A stretch of 64,000 nucleotides of DNA from Bathymodiolus brooksi (GCA_963680875.1 OY804578.1:100035689-100099688); one strand, 5' to 3'; positions 1 through 13,030 are shown, numbered from the stretch's first letter. Made by a program: numbers and translations. The notes: a model not told the origin generated them from the letters alone.

Positions 1-1190
1 TTTTCAGGTTTGGTATATTTTTGTATTTTGTTTTCGCTCTTTTGTTTGTTGTTTTTCAAGTTTTGATATCGTTTGTTTGTTTTTAGCTTCTCTTTTCTTA
101 GTTGTTGTATATTTGTTTTAATTTTAATAGAAAACTATAGAAAAATATAGAAGTAGCGCAACGTTATTTTGCCGTCGATAAGAAAAAACGTTTACTGGAC
201 AAATTGGGTAACGTTCTACAATTTTACGTAGAAATCGTAATTTTTATCCGAAATCAAGTTTGTTAATTCATTCTGTGCCACTGAAAATGAATATTTTTCG
301 TTATTTGGATTTAGCACGAAATATGAGCGAAAAATATAGTTTCGAATGTGTAAAGTTTTATATTTCGTGTTTTTTTTACGTCAAGTTGCAACTGGACATT
401 TTGTTGACCTTACTCCTTTAGGAATATTTTTTAACTTGCTTTAAAAAAATAATTTTTGAAAAGACTTTTTCGTTTTTGAAGATAATAACATTTGATATGT
501 ATACTTTTTTTGTGAAAATTTTGTAAAACATAGCTGAAATAAAGCTTGGTATTTGGCATGCAGATGTTTTTCCTTCAGCGTTACGTTCTTTCCCTTCCAT
601 AAACTTACCGATTTTTTCCTTCAAGCATTGCTTTAATCAGAAATCGTTAATGGGGTCATAGAACACGCTGACTCTGTTTCCGGTCTCACAAAAAAAATGG
701 TCCGAAAAATATATTTTTAGGTTTTTACTGAGAAAAATGTATAAGACATACGGATATTTTGTAACGCGTTACATGAGAAAATTGTGTGTTAACGACGTTT
801 TCTTCCAATAAATTCGTTTTCAAAAGCAGAAATAAACCTAATCTAATACAATAAAACAAATATTCGTATAATTCCCTATTCAACCATGTATCGGAAATAA
901 AAATCCATCAATCTAAAAAAAATCTACATTCGTTTTACTTATTTCATGTTCTATTTAGTCAAAGTATCACCAATAGCGCGCGTAACGTCTTATGACAACA
1001 TTTACGTTGCATCTTAGAACCATAAATATATATAAATCAACATAAAAGATATGATTTCAGTACTACGAAAACTTTCCGTACATATTGTTTATATCTATTA
1101 CGACAATTGTTTATGAAAGTTTTAGTATGTAAATTTAATTGTATTTAATATGAAATTTTATTAATTGAATGTTTATGATATATATTTTTT
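1..1190. other. AT-rich non-coding DNA
   Basis: No coding region, RNA gene or clear repeat is visible. The sequence is strongly AT-biased with many short A and T runs. The only long open frame (about 68 codons, minus strand, 418-624) is lysine- and phenylalanine-rich, as chance frames in AT-rich DNA tend to be. Confidence 0.6.
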
Positions 1191-1200
1191 TATCCAACTT

Positions 1201-1310
1201 AGCGTGTTGGTCTTCTACAAAGCGGACCTCATTGTCACCTTATTGAAAATAAACTTGTTCTCGCCATGATATAGCTGAAAAATTGCTGAGTCTCAATCAC
1301 TCACTCACTC
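1201..1310 (+). mobile_element. SINE 3' fragment with CACTCA-type tail
   Basis: The segment opens with GCGTGTTGGTCT and continues through CTACAAAGCGGACCTCATT to ATGATATAGCTGAAAAATTGCTGAG. It ends in a CACTCACTCACTC tail. The GCGTGTTGGTCT...CTACAAA block also occurs in the longer tRNA-like SINE copy near 56,693, so the two share a 3' body. The tRNA-like 5' part is absent, which fits the 5' truncation usual for SINE copies. Family assignment is from pattern memory, not a search. Confidence 0.6.
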
Positions 1311-2775
1311 TATTTGTTTTTTGTTATTTTGAATTTTAGACAGCATGCATTCTTACTAAAATACGTTTAATGTTCTTATCAAGAAAGTGTGGCATTAAAC
1401 AATTTGCTTTTATTTTTGTTTTATTTTGTCAAATTGTATATTTTTGAATTGAAATCTTTATGGAATATCATATAATACTATCAAATCTTATAACGCAAAA
1501 CTTGTATACAATTTGAAAAAAACATTATTCAAATGTTTCCTTTTTATTAGATTTAATTTTGAAATATATGTGCAATATGACAGCACGATCTTTGCCTCAG
1601 CATCCAATAGATGTTCATTTCATAGATGTTTATTTCATAGATGTTTATTTCATAACGTATAGAGAGAGTATGATTAGTGTTAATGCAGAAAGAAATTTTA
1701 GACACCCAAAATGATACTAAAGATGTATTTTGGAACAGAAAACAAAATTGAAATACGTCACACCATATAATTGATACTATGTAAGTGACACAATATAGAA
1801 ATATATATGCATTACGTGTTTTGTCAAATCAAATCATTGCTGCAATGAAAAAAAAAGTTGAAAAGGGGATATATGAGTGTCTTTACATACATCACATTCT
1901 TTACCAAACGATAGTACTGTATCAGCTACTGAGATAATTTTGCTAACCTTGATCAGGTGATTTATATACAGCTTCATTTAATGGACATCTCCACGCAGAT
2001 CGTAAATAGCACTGCACTGTAACAAAACCATTTTATCTACTTAATGGATTATGCGACTTTAGACCAAATTAAATTTTTGAATTATACAACAAAAACGAAA
2101 ATGTATCACAATATTACTAATTACCTGCTAAATCATTTGATGATAAAAAGTGATAAACATTTTCTACAAATGTTATGATGCGATCAGATCATAAGACGCC
2201 ATTTTTTAGAGTGACCTCTACCTTTGCTTAACCGGAAGTGGTGTTGAATATTATTTCGACGTGGGGTTTTTTCTAATTATTTTTCGCTCATAATCAGCTC
2301 TTAGAAGATGAACCAGACTTTCATTCATGGCAACAGTTATAAAACTGACAATGAGATTGAATGATTGCTCAATATGATTTCATCGGTATGCATTTGAAAT
2401 CAGCAGCAGTCCGATTAGATTGGATTGTTTTTATACCATGATTTTGCATGAAATGTCGCTTCTTTTAATCACAAAACTATGAATTAAAACACCATGACAG
2501 GTTAGAAATATTACATTAGCACATTATAATGTGTAGATTTGAAACAAAAACATTCTTCCATTGTATCGAGATTAGATGCTCCAGCAGGTTTAGACACTTA
2601 TTCAGCAATCTTGAAGACATCCAAGGCAAACACAGAGAACCGAAAAGTCTGTAGGGAATTCGAGTCTAGAATGACTCGGTACACCCCATCCCAACACCAG
2701 AGTAAGACCACCACAAAAAAAAACACCCAAGGACACGATTTCCCAAAAATATTTACAATAAGACAATGTATTACA
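1311..2775. other. AT-rich non-coding DNA
   Basis: No gene is visible. A three-copy 15-bp repeat (CATAGATGTTTATTT) lies at about 1606-1655. The rest is unique AT-rich sequence with only short chance open frames. Confidence 0.55.
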
Positions 2776-2779
2776 TGTA

Positions 2780-3030
2780 CAAACGTAGATGGTGACAGCC
2801 GGAGCCTTTGAACCGTAATGAGAGCGGGAGGTTTGGCGCTTTAAAATCTGATTCAACCCACCATTTATTTAGAAATGCCTGTACCAAGTCAGGGTCATTA
2901 CGGTTTTCACAGTTTTCCGGTTGTTGACTGATTTTGTCTGTTTATATAATTATGAGTTTTGACTTTCCCTTTGTAAGATTGCTCGGAGTTCGGTAATTTT
3001 GTTATTACCCTTATTATGTTTCACGAATAT
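2780..3030 (-). repeat. Dispersed repeat with B-like core, inverted
   Basis: Around 2861-2905 the reverse complement carries the GTACAGGCA core seen in family B copies. At 2985-3025 the string GATTGCTCGGAGTTCGG followed by TAATTTTGTTATTACCC is found again, inverted and almost unchanged, at 36,177-36,225. The recurrence within one window shows this is a dispersed repeat. The similarity to B is limited to the core, so it may be a related but separate family. Confidence 0.5.
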
Positions 3031-3716
3031 GTCTTTTGATTCGACTTTCATAATATTTAGCATCATGATTTACGTATATACCGGTCCTTGCTTTTGCTAG
3101 AAGTATGAATTTAGTATGAAACATGTTCCAAGTACTGAAAGCAGTGTTTTTGTATTACAAGTCTTCATAGAAATCACATTAATTCTTTGCAATATTGAGT
3201 TTCAAATATTTCAGTGTAGTGTCTGTTCTACTTATGCATCTGTACACCTTTGCGTCCAGGGATAACATAAAAATGTTCAATGTCATATATTTCACTACAC
3301 ATTGCACTATGTTGTAAAAGCAGGTGGATCAAATTTCAGTGTCCACTTTTATTTTCAATCTTCCAAGAGCTAAGGCCAACTACCCCACCTATTTCTGTTT
3401 ATGACAAAGCCTGATAATGTGTGAAGACTTTTGTTATGTTAATAATTTGTAGAGTCTTATTCTTCTGATGAATAATGACTCGTTAGTGTTCCAGTTTAAA
3501 ACGAAGCATACATTCTAAAGACAACGGATCTGTTAATGTTCTAATCTATTACCTAATATTATACTATCTAAGAACGGATAATTCAATATAATGTTCCCAA
3601 TTATGACATAAAATTATACATGTACTTTCTAAGAACTGTTAATTCGATGATGTCCCCAAAATATATGAATAGTATTTTCTGATCATGATTGATTAGTTAT
3701 ATTTCTCATGGTTGGC
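3031..3716. other. AT-rich non-coding DNA
   Basis: Nothing recognisable. It contains loosely repeated short blocks (for example TTCTAAGAACTG-like strings) before the 21-bp minisatellite, but no consistent period. Confidence 0.45.
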
Positions 3717-3720
3717 AAAA

Positions 3721-3902
3721 TCTGGTACTATCTACACAAACTCTGGTACTATCTACACAAACTCTGGTACTAGCTACATAAACTCTGGTACTATCTACAC
3801 AAACTCTGGTACTATCTACACAAACTCTGGTACTATCTATACAAACTCTGGTACTATCTACACAAACTCTGGTACTGTCTACACAAACTCTGGTACTATC
3901 TA
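3721..3902. repeat. 21-bp minisatellite, about 8.7 units
   Basis: The unit is TCTGGTACTATCTACACAAAC. Successive units start at 3721 and 3742 and so on, with only a few substitutions. Because 21 is a multiple of three, the plus strand stays open over the array and would encode a (SGTIYTN)n peptide of 63 residues. There is no other support for translation, so the frame is treated as a by-product of the repeat. Confidence 0.92.
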
Positions 3903-4045
3903 AGCCCGTTTTAATCCTTCATCATGACCTTGTACCTATTGAGGGTTGTCCATTTGTAAATATTTGAATATATGACATGATTAGTTATTTTAATAATGGC
4001 TGAATCATTAAAATGGGCATATCATTGATAGCAACATCAGGGTTA

Positions 4046-4446
4046 GGGTTAGGACTATGGTGCTTAACGCCACTTTCAACAATATTTCAGTTTTATCGTG
4101 GTGGTCAGTTTTATTGGTGGAGGAAACCAGAGTACCCAGAGAAAACGACAGACCTGTCGCAAGTCACTGACAACCTTTATCACATAATGTTATATCGCGT
4201 ATACCTCGCCATTAACAGGACTCTAACTCACAACTTTAGTGGTGATAGGCAGTGTTTGCACATTTAGTTGTAAATCCAACTGCCATACGATCACGACTAC
4301 GACAGACCCTAATAAAATCAGAAACGGTTCCCTTATACGGTAGTGTTTTCCGTGTCCTCCGGTTTCCTCCACCAATAAAACTGACGCCACGATATAGCTG
4401 AAATATTGTTGAAAGTGGCGTTAAACACCACCAAACAAACAAACAA
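4046..4446. repeat. Inverted pair of bivalve SINE-type repeats
   Basis: The left copy (about 4058-4176) carries TTAACGCCACTTTCAAC, TATCGTGG and TTATTGGTGGAGGAAACC. The right copy (about 4332-4446) is the reverse complement of the same sequence and ends in an (AAAC)n tail. About 155 bp separate them. The tail and the CTGAAATATTG...GGCGTTAAAC block are typical of interspersed repeats I associate with bivalves. Two independent insertions in opposite orientation is the simplest reading. The pair could also fold into a long stem of roughly 95 bp. Confidence 0.7.
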
Positions 4447-4499
4447 AAAACATATTTCTGACATTTTCTATGGTAAAAGCGAGTGTTGATTCGCTGTAG

Positions 4500-7400
4500 T
4501 CAATTCAGTTGATACTTTCAGGGAGCGTTGGACATTTATATTTCATTTACACTTTAGCTGATACTTTCTAGGAAGTGTTGGTTATTTCTTTTCCACTTTA
4601 GCTGATACTTTCTAATAAGTGTTGTTTTTTTCTTTTCCACTTTAGCTGATACTTTCTAGGACGTGTTGGTTATTTCATTTACACTTTAGCTGATACTTTC
4701 TAATAAGTGTTGGTTATTTCATTTACACTTTAGCTGATACTTTCTAGGAAGTGTTGGTTATTTCATTTACACTTTAGCTGATACTTTCTAAGAAGTGTTG
4801 GTTATTTCTTTTCCACTTTAGCTGATACTTTCTAATAAGTGTTGGTTATTTCTTTTCCACTTTAGCTGATACTTTCTAATAAGTGTTGTTTTTTTCTTTT
4901 CCACTTTAGCTGATACTTTCTAGGACGTGTTGGTTATTTCATTTACACTTTAGCTGATACTTTCTAGGAAGTGTTGGTTATTTCATTTACACTTTAGCTG
5001 ATACTTTCTAAGAAGTGTTGGTTATTTCATTTACACTTTAGCTGATACTTTCTAAGAAGTGTTGGTTATTTCATTTACACTTTAGCTGATACTTTCTAAT
5101 AAGTGTTGTTTTTTTTCTTTTCCACTTTAGCTGATACTTTCTAGGACGTGTTGTTTTTTTCTTTTCCATTTTAGCTGATACTTTCTAGGAAGTGTTGGTT
5201 ATTTCATTTACACTTTAGCTGATACTTTCTAATAAGTGTTGTTTTTTTCTTTTCCACTTTAGCTGATACTTTCTAGGACGTGTTGGTTATTTCATTTACA
5301 CTTTAGCTGATACTTTCGAGGACGTGTTGGTTATTTCATTTACAATTTAGCTGATACTTTCTAGGAAGTGTTGGTTATTTCATTTACACTTTGGCCGATA
5401 CTTTCTAGGAAGTGTTGGTTATTTCATTTACACTTTGGCCGATACTTTCTAGGAAGTGTTGGTTATTTCATTTACACTTTAGCTGATACTTTCTAGGAAG
5501 TGTTGGTTATTTCATTTATACTTTAGCTGATACTTTCTAATAAGTGTTGTTTTTTTCTTTTCCACTTTAGCTGATACTTTCTAGGACGTGTTGGTTATTT
5601 CATTTACACTTTAGCTGATACTTTCGAGGACGTGTTGGTTATTTCATTTACAATTTAGCTGATACTTTCTAGGAAGTGTTGGTTATTTCATTTACACTTT
5701 GGCCGATACTTTCTAGGAAGTGTTGGTTATTTCATTTACACTTTGGCCGATACTTTCTAGGAAGTGTTGGTTATTTCATTTACACTTTAGCTGATACTTC
5801 CTAGGAAGTGTTGGTTGTTTCTTTTCCACTTTGGCTGATACTTTCTAGGAAGTGTTGGTTATTTCTTTTCCACTTTGGCTGATATTTTCTAGGAAGTGTT
5901 GGTTATTTCTTTTCCACTTTAGCTGATACTTTCTAATAAGTGTTGTTTTTTTCTTTTCCACTTTAGCTGATACTTTCTAGGACGTGTTGGTTATTTCATT
6001 TACACTTTAGCTGATACTTTCTAGGAAGTGTTGGTTATTTCATTTACACTTTAGCTGATACTTTCTAATAAGTGTTGTTTTTTTCATTTACACTTTAGCT
6101 GATACTTTCTAGGAAGTGTTGGTTATTTCATTTACACTTTAGCTAATACTTTCTAAGAAGTGTTGGTTATTTCTTTTCCACTTTAGCCGATACTTTCTAG
6201 GAAGTGTTGGTTATTTCTTTTCCACTTTGGCTGATACTTTCTAGGAAGTGTTGGTTATTTCATTTCCACTTTAGCTAATACTTTTTAAGAGGTGTTGGTT
6301 TTTTCTTTTCCACTTTAGCTGATACTTTCTAGGAAGTGTTGGTTATTTCATTTACACTTTAGCTGATACTTTCTAAGAAGTGTTGTTTACTTCTTTTCCA
6401 CTTTAGCCGATACTTTCTAGGAAGTGTTGGTTATTTCATTTCCACTTTAGCCGATACTTTCTAGGAAGTGTTGGTTGTTTCTTTTCCACTTTGGCTGATG
6501 CTTTCTAGAAAGTGTTGTTTTTTCTTTTCCACTTTAGCTAATACTTTCTAGGAAGTGTTGTTTACTTCTTTTCCACTTTAGCTAATACTTTCTAGGAAGT
6601 GTTGTTTACTTCTTTTCCACTTTAGCCGATACTTTCTAGGAAGTGTTGGTTATTTCATTTACACTTTAGCTGATACTTTCTAGGAAGTGTTGGTTATTTC
6701 TTTTCCACTTTGGCTGATACTTTCTAGGAAGTGTTGGTTATTTCTTTTCCACTTTAGCCGATACTTTCTAGAAAGTGTTGTTTAATTCTTTTCCACTTAA
6801 GCTGAACCTTTCTAGGAAGTGTTGTTTACATCCTTTCCACTTTGGCCGATACTTTCTAGAAAGTGTTGTTTAATTCTTTTCCACTTTAGCTGAACCTTTC
6901 TAGGAAGTGTTGTTTACATCTTTTCCACTTTGGCTGATACTTTCTAGAAAGTGTTGGTTATTTCTTTTCCACTTTAGCTGATACTTTCTAGAAAGTGTTG
7001 GTTATTTCTTTTCCACTTTAGCTGATACGTTCTAGAAAGTGTTGGTTATTTCTTTTCCATTTTGGCTGATACTTTCTAGCAAGTGTTGTTTACTTCTTTT
7101 CCACTTTTAACTGATACTTTCTAAGAGGTGTTGTTTACTTCTTTTCCACTTTAGCTGATTCTTTCTAAGAACTGTTGTTGACTTCTTTTCCACTTTAGCT
7201 TATACTTTCTAGGAAGTGTTGGTTATTTCTTTTCCACTTTAGCTTATACTTCCTAAGAGGTGTTGGTTATTTCTTTTCCACTTTAACTGACACTTCCTAA
7301 GAGGTGTTCGTTATTTCTTTTCCACTTTAACTGATACTTCCTAAGAGGTGTTGGTTATTTCTTTTCCACTTTAACTGATACTTCCTAAGAGGTGTTGGTT

Positions 7401-8110
7401 ATTTCTTTTCCACTTTAACTGATACTTCCTAAGAGGTGTTCGTTATTTCTTTTCCACTTTAGCTTATACTTCCTAAGAGGTGTTGGTTATTTCTTTTCCA
7501 CTTTAACTGATACTTCCTAAGAGGTGTTGGTTATTTCTTTTCCACTTTAACTGATACTTCCTAAGAGGTGTTCGTTATTTCTTTTCCACTTTAGCTTATA
7601 CTTCCTAAGAGGTGTTGGTTATTTCTTTTCCACTTTAGCTGATACTTCCTAAGAGGTGTTAGTTGTTTCTTTTCCACTTTAACTGATACTTCCTAAGAGG
7701 TGTTGGTTATTTCTTTTCCACTTTAGCTGATACTTCCCATGCGGTGTTGTTTACTTCTTTTCCACGTTACCTGATTCTTTCTAAGAGGTGTTGTTTTCTT
7801 ATTTTCCACTTTAGCTGATACTTTCTAAGAACTGTTGTTAACTTCTTTTCAACTTTAATCGATGCTTTTTATGAGGTGTTGTTTACTTCTTTTCCACTTC
7901 AGCTGATACTTTTTATGAGGTGTTGTTTACTTCTTTTCCACTTCAGCTGATACTTTTTAGGAAGTGTTGGTTACTTCTTTTCCACTTCAGCTGACACTTC
8001 CCAGGAAGTGTTGGTTACTTCTTTTCCACTTCAGCCGACACTTCCCAGGAAGTGTTGGTTACTTCTTTTCCACTTCAGCTGACACTTCCCAGGAAGTGTT
8101 GGTTATTTCT
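4500..8110. repeat. 44-bp satellite, subfamily 1, about 82 units
   Basis: The unit reads AGCTGATACTTTCTAGG, then AAGTGTTGGTTATTTC, then ATTTACACTTT. The 44-bp spacing is confirmed between the AGCTG starts at 4996 and 5040. Units vary at set positions: AGG/AAG/AAT after CT, ATTTACA versus TTTTCCA, and AGCTGAT versus GGCCGAT. Blocks of identical variants recur. For example a rare CTTTCGAGGACG unit occurs at 5317 and 5625, 308 bp or exactly seven units apart, which marks a local higher-order repeat. From about 7250 to 7730 a CTTCCTAAGAGG variant dominates. No gene lies inside. Confidence 0.95.
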
Positions 8111-8560
8111 GAGTGTTTGTTATTATATTTCAATTTCAGGTAATATTTCCAAGGGAGTGATTGTTATTCCATTTTCACTTCAGGTCATACTTTCTGTCGA
8201 AGTTTGATCATATATATATATACTTCAGTTCATATTTTCTACAGTGAGTTTGTTACTTTATTTCAAATTCAACCTATATGTGTAGGAACTGTTTTCACTT
8301 ACTAGTGTTTTTGGTTAGTCGTGTTCCATTATTGCTTCAGAAGATATATTTCGATGGGAGTGTTGGTTTTTTATATTTCAGTTCCACTAACTGATACATG
8401 TACTTTGTAGTGATTGCTGGCTATCTATAGCCCATTTATTCTTTAGCTGATACTTTCTATGAGCAATTTGTTATTCCATTTCCACTTTAGCTGATACTTC
8501 ACAGGAAGTGTTGGTTTTTTTCTTTTCCACTTTAGTTGATACTTTCTATGGACAGTGTAT
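8111..8560. repeat. Decayed 44-bp satellite between the subfamilies
   Basis: Fragments of the 44-bp unit (CTTCAGGTCATACTTTC, AGCTGATACTTTCTATG and similar) remain recognisable, but spacing is irregular and insertions such as a short TA run at about 8211-8222 break the period. This separates the homogeneous subfamily 1 from subfamily 2. Confidence 0.75.
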
Positions 8561-10404
8561 TATTTCATTTCCACATTAGTAGATACTTTCCATGCACAGT
8601 TTGTTATTCCATTTCAACTTCAGTTAATGCTTTCTGTGAACAGTTTGTTATTCCATTTCCAATTCAGTTTATGCTTTCCATGCACAGTTTGTTATTCCAT
8701 TTCAACTTCAGTTAATGCTTTCTGTGAACAGTTTGTTATTCCATTTCCAATTCAGTTTATGCTTTCCATGCACAGTTTGTTATTCCATTTCAACTTCAGT
8801 TAATGCTTTCTGTGAACAGTTTGTTATTCCATTTCCAATTCAGTTTATGCTTTCCATGCACAGTTTGTTATTCCATTTCCACTTCAGTTAATGCTTTCTG
8901 TGAACAGTTTGTTATTCCATTTTCACTTCAGTTTATGCTTTCCATGCACAGTTTGTTATTCCATTTCCACTTCAATTAATGCTTTCTGTGAACAGTTTGT
9001 TATTCCATTTCCACTTCAGTGTATGCTTTCCATGCACAGTTTGTTATTCCATTTCCACTTCAGTTAATGTTTTCTGTGAACAGTTTGTTATTCCATTTCC
9101 ACTTCAGTTAATGCTTTCTGTGAACAGTTTGTTATTCCATTTCTACTTCAGTTTATGCTTTCCATGCACAGTTTGTTATTCCATTTCCATTTCAGTGTAT
9201 GCTTTCCATGCACAGTTTGTTATTCCATTTCCACTTCAGTTAATGTTTTCTGTGAACAGTTTGTTATTCCATTTCCACTTCAGTTGATACTTTCTATGGA
9301 GAGTTTATTATTCCTTTTCCGCTTCAGTTGATTCTTTCTGTGGATAAATTGATATTCCATTTCCACTTTAGTTGATATTTTCTCTGGACAGTTTGTTATC
9401 CCATTTTCACTTCAGTTGTAAATTTTTAAGAGCAGTTTTTGTATTCTATTTCCACTTCAGTTATTGCTTTCTGTGGACAGTTTCTTGTTCCATTTCCACT
9501 TCAGTTGGTCCTTTCTATGAACAGTTTGTTATTCCATTTCCACTTCAGTTAATGCTTTCTGTGAACAGTTTGTTATTCAATTTCCACTTCAGTTGATACT
9601 TTCTATGGACAGTTTGTTATCCCATTTTCACTTCAGTTGTAAATTTTTAAGAGCAGTTTTTGTATTCCATTTCCACTTCAGTTATTGCTTTCTGTGGACA
9701 GTTTCTTGTTCCATTTCCACTTCAGTTGATCCTTTCTGTGAACAGTTTGTTATTCCATTTCCACTTCAGTTAATGCTTTCCATGCACAGTTTGTTATTCC
9801 ATTTCCACTTCAGTTGATACTTTCTATGGACAGTTTGTTATTCCATTTCCACTTCAGTTGATACTTTCTATGGACAGTTTATTATTCCTTTTCCACTTCA
9901 GTTAATACTTTCTCTGGACAGTTTTTGTTTTATTCCATTTCTGCTTCAGTTGATTCTTTCTGTGGATAAATTGATATTCCATTTCCACTTTAGTTGATAC
10001 TTTCTCTGGACAGTTTGTTATCCCATTTTCACTTCAGTTGTAAATTTGTATGAGCAGTTTTTGTATTCCATTTCCACTTCAGTTATTGCTTTCTGTGGAC
10101 AGTTTCTTGTTCCATTTCCACTTCAGTTGATCCTTTCTATGAACAGTTTGTTATTCAATTTCCACTTCAGTTGATACTTTCTATGGACAGTTTGTTATTC
10201 CATTTCCACTTCAGTTGATCCTTTCTATGAACAGTTTGTTATTCAATTTCCACTTCAGTTGATACTTTCTATGGACAGTTTGTTATTCCATTTCCACTTC
10301 AGTTGATCCTTTCTATGAACAGTTTGTTATTCAATTTCCACTTCAGTTGATACTTTCTATGGACAGTTTGTTATTCCATTTCCACTTCAGTTGATACTTT
10401 CTAT
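8560..10404. repeat. 44-bp satellite, subfamily 2, about 42 units
   Basis: The unit reads TGCTTTCTGTGAACAG, then TTTGTTATTCCATTTCC, then ACTTCAGTTAA, again 44 bp long and alignable base for base with subfamily 1. Two main variants alternate early in the array: TCTGTGAACAG and TCCATGCACAG. A composite block with GTAAATTTTTAAGAGC recurs at 9418 and 9639 (221 bp apart) and, slightly changed, at 10,040. This points to amplification of several units at a time. Short plus-strand open frames of 74-102 codons here are repeat by-products. Confidence 0.95.
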
Positions 10405-10600
10405 GGACAGTTTGTTATTCCATTTTAGCTGATCCTTTCTATGGACAGTTTGTTATTCCATTTTAGCTGATCCTTTCTATGGACAGTTTGTTATTCCATT
10501 TTAGCTGATCCTTTCTATGGACAGTTTGTTATTCCATTTTAGCTGATCCTTTCTATGGACAGTTTGTTATTCCCTTTCCATTTTAGTTGATACTGTCTTT
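10405..10600. repeat. 38-bp contracted variant of the 44-bp satellite
   Basis: About five units read AGCTGATCCTTTCTATGG then ACAGTTTGTTATTCCATTTT. The 38-bp spacing is seen between AGCTG starts at 10,427 and 10,465. Relative to subfamily 2 the unit has lost six bases between CCATTT and AGCTG. The shortened unit was then amplified on its own. Confidence 0.9.
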
Positions 10601-11040
10601 CGACTGTTAGTTATTTATATTCTATTTCTACTTTTAGCTGATACCTTGTAATGAATTTTTGGCTGTTTATAATACAATTACAACTTCAGCTGATACCTTT
10701 AGTGCCTTTTTGGCTATTTATAATACATTACCACGTTAGCAGATACTTTCTAGGGAGTGTTGATCATTAATATTCTGTTTCCACATCTTATGATACTTGT
10801 TTGGACTGTTAGTTATTTATACTCTACTCCCATATCATCTAATGATTTCTATGACCTGGCAGGCCTATAATGTTTCTATTGTTGACTGGATATCTTGGCT
10901 CGTTGATATTGCAATGGTAAATGTTGTCCTTTTTGCTTCGGATGGGGGGTTTGTTGTTGACATTTTCTACAGCGTTCTGGTAGTTTATATTCTATTTACT
11001 ACTGAAACGGGTGTTTTCTAAGGACTGTCTGTTCATTAAT
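10601..11040. repeat. Decayed right edge of the 44-bp satellite
   Basis: Single diverged satellite units can still be traced (TTAGCTGATACC, TTTGGCTATTTATAATAC, TAGGGAGTGTTGATC) with longer and irregular spacing. Decay toward the edge, with a uniform centre, is the usual outcome of unequal exchange in satellites. Confidence 0.65.
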
Positions 11041-13030
11041 ATGTCCGGTTCTGGTACATTTGTATTTATGTTGTCAACATACATACTTCATTCAACAGTG
11101 AAGATGTTCTTCTTTTTTCATTTTTGTTCTCAATATATAAGGTGCGCTCTGTGGCTAATGATTGAATAAGCTTAAATAAATAATTTGCGATGGCGGCTGA
11201 TTGATTAAGAAATAAAACAAGACACCAGCTAAACATCAAAGAAACATAACGTAATATAGTGATGTCAGATGCATGTTCTGTATTTCATTTCATAAGTGGC
11301 GTTCAGATCTAAGCTGTTGGGCCAACTTTAAATACCAAACATCATCAAAAGAAAGACAAGCAAATTACAGACAACTCCTGCTTTAGCTATGCCTAAGGCG
11401 GATTAGCTAAAGATATTTTAGAGCAATGAGACGAAAATTTAATAAAAAAACAAAACAAAAAAAACATTGCTTTATCAATATTTATTAATGTGCATCTTTA
11501 AGGGATTATGTTCAGGGGGAGTTTTGAATGCTAAGTATATCTCAAGTCTTGATTCCAAATGTTAATCCGATATATCCACGGAATATAAAATATTCAATAC
11601 CGTCGGTAGCTTACCTCTATACTTCTCATAAAAGTGGTTAGAGTTTTAGTGATCATTTAAATTTTGGATCATTACCATTTTCCCTTTTTTCTTTTTTCTT
11701 TACTATAATCCCTTCTTATATTTCTATATTTAGAATATTTTCATTTAGTTTCCTTTCTGCTTGATGAGTTATATGAGTTAGACAATACTAGTATGTCCGC
11801 ATCTCATTGGTAAAGCTATGTTATTCGCATACACATGTAAATATGATGCTAGTAACCAATAAATATATATGCATTACAACTTATATCTAAATGTTGGATA
11901 GTAAGCATGTTCAAATATTTTGATATTACAGAAAAAAAAACGATCAAACAAATAAAACAAAGAACGACAACTCATATAATTAGACAATACATACCTTGGT
12001 GTTTTCTCCTGTATTCTTCACAGACAAAACATATACGGTTTATATTTCCAATAACGACCTACTTCAGTTTCTTAGGTTGTTGAGCATAAATTATGATACG
12101 TACTTGAATTTTTACTATTTCCATTATATTTTTCTTTCTATTGCAGAGCTGTTTGGTTGATTTTATAACATTTGATAATAACGAATAGGTTGTTTCATTT
12201 GGACTTCATCTTGCTTTTTATGCCATTATAGAGTAGTTGACTCTACAACTATTGGGTTTTTTAGTTCTTTTTACTGCCCAGTTTATTTTTGTTTCTGTCT
12301 TATGATTGATCCTTCAAAATGGAAAATTTCCACTTTCATCTATTCCAAATATAAATGCTTTGACAGTGGTTCCTTTTCTCATAGATACAATGTATACTGT
12401 ATGGCCATGCTTAGGCAACCTGAATTGTTGTTCATTCTGATTTCTTTTCTAGTACTAGAGAGGTTTGTATCCCCTGGCAAAGTATTTCAATACTAATAAC
12501 TTCGATTGGCGTCCATTGATTTTATTGCACATTATACCTGCGTGGAATTTTAGATTGCAATACAAGATATGTTAATGCAAGAGAAATCATCAGAAATGTA
12601 AAGATATATAAGTTCTGGTCAGCATTGAATCATTCAGACTTGGGTATTCTATATTCGTGCATGAAACTATATTCGGGCTTCACAGCTAATGCACGCATTG
12701 TTAAGGTGTTTATTTATCATCTTGATGTTTGATGAAATGTTTTCTCATGTTTGTTTTTCTGTGCAATTAATAATATTTAAGTGAGCACACAGATAGAGCA
12801 TAGATTGTTTCAAACTGTCGCCATTTGTCATTCAATATATGTCTTTACTTCGGTGGACTATTTGATATATATTACATATGACATGTAACTTTATTCCTAG
12901 AATAGTTACCCAACCCATTTCAATATATGCACGTGTTTGAATTTCAAAAGTGTATCATTTTAATGTTCTACATTTTAGCCAGCTAACTATTAAAACTGTG
13001 TACTTAAAGACTTTTAATTATTTTGGCTGT
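11041..13030. other. AT-rich non-coding DNA
   Basis: No gene or repeat family is recognised in this 2-kb stretch. Open frames are short and uneven in composition. Poly-A blocks occur near 11,440-11,465 and 11,931-11,940. Confidence 0.5.

Noticed and set aside
3712..3903. 63-residue (SGTIYTN)n open frame as a repeat protein gene
   Set aside because: The 21-bp period keeps any stop-free frame open; there is no non-repeat coding sequence or gene structure around it.
8555..9817. Plus-strand frames of 74-102 codons over the 44-bp satellite
   Set aside because: They are translations of satellite units (period 44, so three units cycle all frames) and repeat the same low-complexity peptide.
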